Shown: positions 7,559-14,494 of the stretch, one piece after another | Position numbering within the stretch: position 1 is the stretch's first letter | How the letters are laid out: every line of letters begins with the position of its first letter | NCBI GenBank assembly: GCA_002314945.1 | Contig: DCHV01000071.1 | Location: 1-26,295 of the forward strand | Source of the DNA: Prevotellaceae bacterium UBA1743 | Lineage (GTDB): Bacteria; Bacteroidota; Bacteroidia; Bacteroidales; Bacteroidaceae | Direction: 5' to 3' | DNA: 26,295 bases | The notes under the pieces: generated by a model | Told to the model about the DNA's origin: nothing | Seen by the model: only the letters and a program-made list of their open reading frames with translations | Databases searched by the model: none | Translations under genes and position numbers: made by a program

Positions 7559-9118
7559 TCAGCATTCCCAACGAACTTCGAAGCCAATCTTCTCGGCAAA
7601 GGCAGCAGCTTCTTTTCCAAAATCGCCAAAGAAACTGACACGATGCCAGATAAACTGGTCCCACTGCTGATAGATCTTCTCGTAGTCGCCGTCCACCTCG
7701 GCTATGATCTTCGTCCTACATGCACGATCATCACGGGAGTTGCCCGTCACTGTTCCGGTATGAACAGCCATGATGCCAAGTGTCACATTGAATTTCAGCG
7801 TGGTGATGGGATAACCGATGGGCACTGTCGCGCGTACAGAGGCTCCGTCGCGGTCTTCGGAATGGGACATTATCTCGTATGGGAGTTCCGGACCATCCTG
7901 TCCTAATAGTTTGCGTGTAGACACGCAATGGGTATAGATGATGGAACGGTTAGGAGCATCCAGAACTGGGTCAGACACATATCCCATTCGGCCGGTCATG
8001 ACATTGAACGCCAGCATGGTGAGGGTGGAATCCACATCATTCTCACAGATGCCCAACAGACCTTCGTCCTGCAACTGCATGAAACCGAGACAAGGATAGG
8101 CACAAAGTTTCTTGGTATATACCCCAGCTAGACAATTGATGGTGATAGCCTGCGCGCTGTGCTTTGCCAAAAGTCCCTTCATAGCGTAGTAGAGCCGTGC
8201 TGCATCGAAGAGAATTTCGTCTGTGACATCCTTGATGCTGTCGGCACCTTTTGCCCAAGCTTCGGACAATTGACGTGCCTTTGCGGTGTCCACCTTGCCC
8301 GTTTCTTCGTTTATTTCATCCATCGGCACCGCGATGATGTCCACACCGAAAGTGTCCTTCGCTTTTTTCACATAGTCTTCGGGGAATACGTTTTCGACCG
8401 AAAGTATCTTCATCCCGTTCATCTTCTTCAGTGTCTCTTCGGGCGAGAGAAGGGTAAACTTATCCTCTCGTTTCTGGGCCTTGCATGCAGTGGGAGTCAA
8501 CTGCAGTCGGATATCGCGGGCCGCTTGAATCACTTCCTTCGTACCACCTCCGTTCAGCTTGGAGAATGCGGAAGCCACCTTCACCACATGTTGGAAATCC
8601 ACAGCGGCCATGAACTCAAAGTTTTTCCGTCCTGCACGGATGTGTCGGGCCACCCGCTGCACCCACATCCCATCACCTCCATATGGCATCAGGGTGTAAA
8701 GGACAGGCTTCTCCGTGTTGTCCAGTACGGTATCAATCACATCCACCCCGATGTTCATTTGCATGACTATATAGCCGGCGATGTCACCCTTGGCGTTATC
8801 TTCTGTGACGAGGGTTGTTGCCTCTTCGGTAACTGCCACCTTGGCCGAGACAAATTCCACGTCTTGAATGTTTGCATTCAGTGCATCCATCACAACCTTC
8901 ATCTCAGGACGCATGTCGTAGCCGATGTTTGGCCAATCTGGCTTCACCTGTACGTCATCCAACAAGGCAAAGATGACCTTCACCTTTGGCAGGTCACTTT
9001 TTTCCTTGGCGATATTGCCACATGATACTAACTGGGGAGCTACGATGGCGGCTCCAGAAAGCGTGCAGAAGTTGCATAGAAACTGTCTGCGCCCTGAACA
9101 TTTTTCTTTTTTGCTCAT
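7559..9118 (-). CDS. L-fucose/L-arabinose isomerase-fold protein with Tat and lipoprotein signals
   Basis: Protein of 519 residues. Its N-terminus combines a twin-arginine motif (SGRRQFLCNF, residues 8-17) with a hydrophobic stretch and a lipobox-like LVSC (30-33), so it is probably folded in the cytoplasm, exported by Tat and lipid-anchored. The body resembles the L-fucose isomerase-like fold: an N-terminal part with IGYDMRPEM, a central Rossmann-like part near residues 235-330, and a C-terminal part with GICENDVDSTLTMLAF (357 onward). There Glu359 and Asp361 sit where the family places metal-binding acidic residues. Whether it isomerises a sugar or has become a binding or lyase-like protein cannot be told; true sugar isomerases are normally cytoplasmic. 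It is the first gene of operon B, behind a strong promoter at 9190-9221. Confidence 0.75.
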   Translation of the reverse strand: MSKKEKCSGRRQFLCNFCTLSGAAIVAPQLVSCGNIAKEKSDLPKVKVIFALLDDVQVKPDWPNIGYDMRPEMKVVMDALNANIQDVEFVSAKVAVTEEATTLVTEDNAKGDIAGYIVMQMNIGVDVIDTVLDNTEKPVLYTLMPYGGDGMWVQRVARHIRAGRKNFEFMAAVDFQHVVKVASAFSKLNGGGTKEVIQAARDIRLQLTPTACKAQKREDKFTLLSPEETLKKMNGMKILSVENVFPEDYVKKAKDTFGVDIIAVPMDEINEETGKVDTAKARQLSEAWAKGADSIKDVTDEILFDAARLYYAMKGLLAKHSAQAITINCLAGVYTKKLCAYPCLGFMQLQDEGLLGICENDVDSTLTMLAFNVMTGRMGYVSDPVLDAPNRSIIYTHCVSTRKLLGQDGPELPYEIMSHSEDRDGASVRATVPIGYPITTLKFNVTLGIMAVHTGTVTGNSRDDRACRTKIIAEVDGDYEKIYQQWDQFIWHRVSFFGDFGKEAAAFAEKIGFEVRWEC

Positions 9119-9189
9119 TGTTTTTCTCTTTTATATATTAATGTATTTGCGACTTATTCTTATATGTGCGAAATGCACTGTTTCTGTTG

Positions 9190-9221
9190 CAAAATTATGA
9201 TAATTTAGTTATCTACACAAA
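9190..9221 (-). promoter_or_regulatory. Promoter of operon B
   Basis: Read on the minus strand, TTTG (9221-9218), a 20-nt spacer and TAATTTTG (9197-9190) match the Bacteroidetes primary sigma consensus TTTG / TAnnTTTG. It lies about 70 nt upstream of the isomerase-like start at 9118 and has the same spacer length as the operon A promoter. Confidence 0.8.
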
Positions 9222-9264
9222 GAGTCTCACTCGGTTTTTTTGAATATGAGACAGAAAAAATAAT
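9222..9264 (-). promoter_or_regulatory. Putative operator upstream of operon B, shared with operon A
   Basis: Directly upstream of the -33 box, on the plus strand, GTCTCAC (9224-9230) faces TGAGAC (9247-9252), followed by an A-run and TAAT ending at 9264. The half-sites start 23 bp apart. The same TGAGAC, A-run, TAAT block and a GTCAC half occur at the same place before the operon A promoter (25824-25859). The position just upstream of -33 suits an activator such as the AraC-type regulator encoded next door at 9311-10816; that link is inference. Confidence 0.6.
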
Positions 9265-9310
9265 CATTAGGAATATGATGATTTATGGGAATTGTTGGTG
9301 AAAAATGAGA

Positions 9311-10816
9311 TTACTCGATATCCAATGGAGATTCGTGGTATTTTATTTGGTATGGGGTAATCCCTGTAACCTTCTTAAACTGACGATAGAAAGTAGATCG
9401 TGAGGAATATCCCGACTGCTCGATTACCGTGTTGATGCCAAACGTTCCATTCTTCTCCATTTCTCGAATAAGAGCAGTTGCATGTTTTATGCGATATGTT
9501 GCCAACCAGAACTTGAGGCTTTTTCCTGATACCATATTAACACATTTGGAGATTTGGTTGTTGTTGGTGCATAGTGCCCTAGCTATTTTCGTTTCATCCA
9601 GATCAGGGTCTTTGTAGAGTTCCTGTTCTTCCATAATCCGAACCAGTTTTTGAAATAGAGCCTCGATAGCGTTCTTGGCTTGTTCTTCTTCTGAAGAATC
9701 CGGCTTCAACGCTTTCTGAAGTTCATGCACTTTATTTTCCCAGATAATTTCCTGCTGAGCCATATTTGTCTTCAGATTGAGGAGTTCCACCTTATGGAGT
9801 TTGTTTTGCTGATAGTATATGACACATATGATTATTAGAATGGCCATGATAACAGATTCTGTGATGAAATAGGTGAAAATGTTCTCAACCTTGTCTTCTT
9901 CATCTATCATTTTTTGTTTTGCCCGAAGATCTGACTCTACAATCTCACGTTCCTGCATAGCTATACGTTTACCCCACATTTCATATACGCAATCATCCAG
10001 TCTTCCATCAGAAGGAATCTCATGGAGTTCGGGATGATTCAACGTACATATTCCACGATAGCTTACGTTTCTCAAAGTTACCCAATCCATGGAGTCTGTA
10101 ATTAAAACCGCATTGGATACTTCGTCGGATGGGTGTACTTGAAAATCACATATCGACATACAATCCTCGATGACAGTTCCAGGGGCACACACTCTTCCAA
10201 CAAGTCCAGCTACATTACATCCACGAGGATTTGTAAAGGAACCCTGGTACATGCAGTTCCTTATCAGGCAATTTCCATGAGTGGTTCCAACAAGACCCCC
10301 ATAGCTCATGTCGCCGGGTCTGTCGGATGAAATGTCCACTGACACCATACAGTTTGAAACAATACCATCTTCCATGTGTCCTACAAGTGATGCGGAAGAA
10401 TATCCGCAAGTAGAGAGCGTCCCTTTCAGGTTCAGATTCTTGATGGTACCCCCATGAGCTAGATACTGACAGAGGGATATCTCATTCCCAAGTAAGGAAA
10501 TCTGTATAGTCATTGTATGCCCAGCTCCGTCGAACGTGCCACAAAACGGTTTGTTTGCAAAGAAATTTCCGATGTTGGATGAATGGTTGATGTAAGTTAT
10601 GTCATTCACGAGAACGCAACTGATGGCTGAATCTCCATTATACACCATGGCCGCAAAGGTTTCCAGATCCACAGCTGTAGAAATGATATATTCATTTCCG
10701 ATTTTCTCGAGGGGATATGCACTTTGATTAGCAAAAGAAAGAAAGCATAAAGTCAACAGGAATTTGCAATGCAAAGCGTAAAACCTCCACCTAAGTACAC
10801 CAGATTTCTTTATCAT
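9311..10816 (-). CDS. Transmembrane AraC-family regulator with a GLUG-type beta-helix sensor domain
   Basis: Protein of 501 residues, from ATG at 10816. Residues 1-34 are a signal or anchor segment. Residues about 40-260 are a periplasmic GLUG-type beta-helix: VNDI (70-73), FCGTFDGAGHTM (91-102), GGTIKNLNLKG (122-132), SYGGLVG (171-177) and NVAGLVG (201-207). A transmembrane helix spans about 318-335 (SVIMAILIIICVIYY), followed by a coiled-coil-like stretch (340-370) and a C-terminal AraC/HTH_18 domain (about 400-495) ending in the classic STFYRQFKKVTGITPYQIK. There is no histidine kinase or receiver domain, so it acts as a one-component membrane regulator. The sensor is homologous to the domains of the surface proteins at 10976-14494 and 19841-25735 but keeps only the first part of the roughly 330-residue unit. 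It lies between the two operons it probably controls, 160 nt after operon A. No consensus promoter was seen directly upstream, so it may be read through from operon A. Confidence 0.9.
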   Translation of the reverse strand: MIKKSGVLRWRFYALHCKFLLTLCFLSFANQSAYPLEKIGNEYIISTAVDLETFAAMVYNGDSAISCVLVNDITYINHSSNIGNFFANKPFCGTFDGAGHTMTIQISLLGNEISLCQYLAHGGTIKNLNLKGTLSTCGYSSASLVGHMEDGIVSNCMVSVDISSDRPGDMSYGGLVGTTHGNCLIRNCMYQGSFTNPRGCNVAGLVGRVCAPGTVIEDCMSICDFQVHPSDEVSNAVLITDSMDWVTLRNVSYRGICTLNHPELHEIPSDGRLDDCVYEMWGKRIAMQEREIVESDLRAKQKMIDEEDKVENIFTYFITESVIMAILIIICVIYYQQNKLHKVELLNLKTNMAQQEIIWENKVHELQKALKPDSSEEEQAKNAIEALFQKLVRIMEEQELYKDPDLDETKIARALCTNNNQISKCVNMVSGKSLKFWLATYRIKHATALIREMEKNGTFGINTVIEQSGYSSRSTFYRQFKKVTGITPYQIKYHESPLDIE

Positions 10817-10975
10817 ATCAGTATTCCTTCCATTTTCAACCGTATTGCCTCTTTAAGACTTACAATACGTCCACAGACCGTGCGAATTTAGTAATTTGAA
10901 TATAAGTGAAAATAAATTTTCGGGAATTATGCGAATAAACAATAAAAGCATCCTATTGCATCTTGTTTGACGTTA

Positions 10976-13900
10976 TTAATGGTGGAGCTGTAGGAACTTC
11001 TTTCCATCAGAGATGTAGATTCCTCCCGAAGGCTTTTTTACAACCCTTCCATTCAAATCGTAGTAGATACCTCTTCTGCTGATCTTTTGATCGGATAGAC
11101 TATTAATGCCTGTGTTAATGTATCCGTTCCATTCTTTCTGTACAATACCATGCGAAGAGTCTAACAGGGGATATAAGTCTGTTCCCAATGTCTGATACCA
11201 ATGCATTTGGTCTTGCGATTCGTTCATCTCATAAGCCACTTCTCCAGATGCTAGTTCGGGAAGTCCTACCAGATAAGTCTTGTCTAATTGTTTATTATTG
11301 CCAAATGGTCGGGAAGCATTGGAACCATACCAATAATTGTTGATAGACATATCCATGTCTGCAGCCACAAGATAGCCAATAAGTGCGGGAGTGTTGCCAT
11401 GCATTTCTCCGACATTCAGGCAATATGACATGGATGATTTCGTGTCATCCATCAACCCGATAACGCCTCCGATATAGCCCCCATTCATATTGTTGTAGAT
11501 ATGTCCGTAATTTGCACAATTGTTCATTGATGTAGAGATTGTACATCTTCCTGCAATACCTCCATAGCAATCGGTAGAGTTACATTGGATGTAACCTGAG
11601 AAGGAACAGTCTTGAATAATCGTGTTGTCATGAGCATATCCTGTAAGGCCTCCCACACCATAGTATCCGGTGCCTTTTGTCTCAATCTCCATTTCCACAT
11701 GGATGTTCTGTAAGGTGGTTCCCCATGCGCGAGCAATGGCGCCAAACATTGAATTTGCACCGCCCTGACAAATCATTTTTCCTTTTATGGTCAAATTTTT
11801 TACAGTACCGTGGGTAACACTCCCAAAGAGTCCTCCCATTCCCCAATCTCCAAGTTCCCTGGAAAAAAGGAAGCCGCTTATTGTATGATTTTGTCCGTCA
11901 AAGGACCCCCAAAATGAATTCTTATCGGGAGCAACACCTATGGGGTTCCATTTGAGGATGCCAATAATATTGATGTCGTTTGTCAATTGTGCTTTAATGG
12001 CACTATTCCCATCATTAACGGCATTTGCAAACCATAGCAAATGGCCCGGCTCTTCTATCTGGTAGAATCCATTCAATTGTTTCGGCTCTTTGCTTTCCAC
12101 GCTTGTAAGAAACGAAAGAGACTTCAAGCCTTTGTAATCACGTGCCTCCTCTGCTGAATAGAGCCCTTTCCGGTATCCATTTTCTATCTCTTTTCGTAGG
12201 TTGTCGAATTCTTGTTGTTGTTCTTCAGTAAGCAACGATTGCATGACATTTTCTACACGATCCTTCAGTGAGGCGAGTTGGTCAATCAATCCGAGATAGG
12301 CATCCTGACAGTATCGTATCTGTTCGAAAACAGAAGATATATTCTGTATGAGATCGAATTTGTCCTGACTTGATTCAACAGAAGAAGCCTTGTCCATGAG
12401 TTGACGAAGAGCATCTTTCAAGGACTGGGAAAAATTGGGAAGATTGATGTAGTCGCCTTCCATTCCAGGGTATTCGGTATTCAGAATTGAACTAGCTTGT
12501 TCGACTTGATTCTTTATCACATCCTGAAGTGCTGCATCCGCATTCTCCAGCGTCCCATAGTAATAGAGGTGAGAGTTGGAAAAACAAATGGAACCAGAGG
12601 TGGATTCTGTTTTTGGAACCTTTACCCCCACAAACAGGATTCCGTTAGTCACTTTCGTTAAGATCGTGTTTTCAGTCCCGAATTCAGAAATGTCATCCTT
12701 TGTGCGAAGATAGTTAATCATGTCATTGGCATAAAGTTGGGCGATGTGATTCACACCGGATACAGCACTTGTGTTATGGCTTCCATAATAACCATTTATG
12801 CTGAATTCATATATTCCATTTGGCAAGCCAGTGAGGACTTGGTAAACATTGAGGGAATCGGAGATACCATTCACTGAGACCATTTCCGTTTCCGGTGACC
12901 AGTGATATTCACACCCGACATTTTGCCAGCCAAAGAACTTGTTGGAAAAATTAGCATTTATGAGGAGGTGAGTGACGTCTTGTCTATGAGAGTATTTCGA
13001 ATTCTGAATGACATACAACATGTTGGACACCCATTCAAGTTCTCTTTTGAGCAGGGTCTCACCCAATAGGTGATTTTGGATAATATACAAAGAACTTCCT
13101 TTGGTAAATTTTTCCCCAGGCTCCACATAAGAGTTCAGGTATAAGACCAGAATACGGGACATATCATCGTTGCTAGATGTGATAGTTGTCATCTTCTGCC
13201 GACACTCATTAATATACGAATCATAGGATCTGTACACTTCGGCTGAATGTTGAATCTGCACTCGAAGGTCCTGCAGGCTGTTGAATAAGTCTATAAACGC
13301 CATGGGATCGTTAGTGTCTGAATGATAGCAAAGAGCCTTTCTATACACATCAATCAGAGATTGTTGAGCTTTCACAGTGTCACAATAGGCCAGTTCCTGA
13401 GCCAATAAGATCTCGCAGAATTCAGCCCCGTTAGTATTAATGTACTTCCCATTCAACTGTTGTACCACAGCTCGCTTCGAATCCAATACGGGGTATGGAT
13501 CCACTCCCAACGTCTGATACCAATGATAATCCGCCTGTCCTTGATTGAGGCAATAAGTGACTTTTCCAGATGCCAAATCATCCACAGATACAATTGTTGC
13601 ATTGAAGGAGGTGTTGTCAGAGGCTGATAAACCTGCAATCCTTGGGAGAAAGTAATTGTTCCTGCTTTTCAGGAAGGACATTGCCTGTATATGACCGATG
13701 AGGGCCTGGCGTTTTCCTTCTCCGTCAAATTCTACGATACTCAGTGCGTTTGTTACCAAAAGGTTTGCATTATCGGCCAACCCGATAATACCGCCAGTAC
13801 AAGCGCCATTGTTTGCTAATACGAATTTTCCATAGTTGGCACAGTTCCTTATGGCGGCTTCTCCCGAAGTTCCTACGATACCTCCATAATAATCACTGGT

Positions 13901-14494
13901 ATTGCATGTGATAACGCCATGGAAGCTGCAATCATCGAACGTGGAAGAATCATGTGAATAGCCAGCCAATCCGCCAACTCCAAAGAAGCTGCCTGAAACT
14001 ATGATATCTATAAAAGAGTGTACATTCACTACTTTTGCATCCCAGGCACGGGCAATGAGACCTGCCATACATGATGCTCCCGAAGTATTACAGTTTATGC
14101 ATCCCTTTACTGTTAGATTCTTAATTGTACAATGTGTTGCAGAATTGAACATGCCTGCATATTGCCAATTCTCCACCAATGATGATTTAATTTGCAGACC
14201 GCTTACGGTATGGCCGCCGCCATCAAACACACCCCAGAAGGAGTTCTTTTCAGGCGTATTTCCGATAGGAATCCACTCTTTCCCACTAACATCTATGTCA
14301 TTGAGTAGGATGCAATTTATGAAGGCGTTCCCCTTTACACTGACCTGATGGGCAAACCAGAGAAGTTCATCCGCTGTCTTTATTTGATAGACACCATCTA
14401 ATAACTTAGGCGCAGAGTCGGCAGCACAGACTCTCTCCACTTCCAGAAAGGACATGGCAAAGATGAACAATAGTACTTTTATTACCTGATTCAT
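10976..14494 (-). CDS. Secreted GLUG-type beta-helix protein with inserted helical and binding modules
   Basis: Protein of 1172 residues with signal peptide (VLLFIFAMSFLEVERVCAA). Domain A (about 33-345) starts DGVYQIKTADELLWF, has NDIDV, WGVFDGGGHTVSGL, TIKNLTVKG, GVGGLAGYSHD and YYGGIVG, and ends with HWYQTLGVDPYPVLD. Residues about 350-505 and 650-800 are predicted helical. Between them, about 505-650, sits a beta-rich module (NANFSNKFFGWQNVG, then LPNGIYEFSINGYYG) resembling galactose-binding-like carbohydrate modules. Domain B (from 808, NGFYQIEEPGHLLWF) repeats the full beta-helix unit. The tail YYDLNGRVVKKPSGGIYIS resembles C-terminal sorting tails of secreted Bacteroidetes proteins. 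Its ATG overlaps the stop of the CotH gene (ATGA), so translation is probably coupled. A surface glycan-binding or adhesive role is plausible but unproven. Confidence 0.85.
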   Translation of the reverse strand: MNQVIKVLLFIFAMSFLEVERVCAADSAPKLLDGVYQIKTADELLWFAHQVSVKGNAFINCILLNDIDVSGKEWIPIGNTPEKNSFWGVFDGGGHTVSGLQIKSSLVENWQYAGMFNSATHCTIKNLTVKGCINCNTSGASCMAGLIARAWDAKVVNVHSFIDIIVSGSFFGVGGLAGYSHDSSTFDDCSFHGVITCNTSDYYGGIVGTSGEAAIRNCANYGKFVLANNGACTGGIIGLADNANLLVTNALSIVEFDGEGKRQALIGHIQAMSFLKSRNNYFLPRIAGLSASDNTSFNATIVSVDDLASGKVTYCLNQGQADYHWYQTLGVDPYPVLDSKRAVVQQLNGKYINTNGAEFCEILLAQELAYCDTVKAQQSLIDVYRKALCYHSDTNDPMAFIDLFNSLQDLRVQIQHSAEVYRSYDSYINECRQKMTTITSSNDDMSRILVLYLNSYVEPGEKFTKGSSLYIIQNHLLGETLLKRELEWVSNMLYVIQNSKYSHRQDVTHLLINANFSNKFFGWQNVGCEYHWSPETEMVSVNGISDSLNVYQVLTGLPNGIYEFSINGYYGSHNTSAVSGVNHIAQLYANDMINYLRTKDDISEFGTENTILTKVTNGILFVGVKVPKTESTSGSICFSNSHLYYYGTLENADAALQDVIKNQVEQASSILNTEYPGMEGDYINLPNFSQSLKDALRQLMDKASSVESSQDKFDLIQNISSVFEQIRYCQDAYLGLIDQLASLKDRVENVMQSLLTEEQQQEFDNLRKEIENGYRKGLYSAEEARDYKGLKSLSFLTSVESKEPKQLNGFYQIEEPGHLLWFANAVNDGNSAIKAQLTNDINIIGILKWNPIGVAPDKNSFWGSFDGQNHTISGFLFSRELGDWGMGGLFGSVTHGTVKNLTIKGKMICQGGANSMFGAIARAWGTTLQNIHVEMEIETKGTGYYGVGGLTGYAHDNTIIQDCSFSGYIQCNSTDCYGGIAGRCTISTSMNNCANYGHIYNNMNGGYIGGVIGLMDDTKSSMSYCLNVGEMHGNTPALIGYLVAADMDMSINNYWYGSNASRPFGNNKQLDKTYLVGLPELASGEVAYEMNESQDQMHWYQTLGTDLYPLLDSSHGIVQKEWNGYINTGINSLSDQKISRRGIYYDLNGRVVKKPSGGIYISDGKKFLQLHH

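Noticed and set aside
8159..9025. 288-codon open frame on the plus strand
   Set aside because: It is the antisense shadow of the isomerase-like gene, rich in His/Cys/Leu with no domain, signal or promoter.
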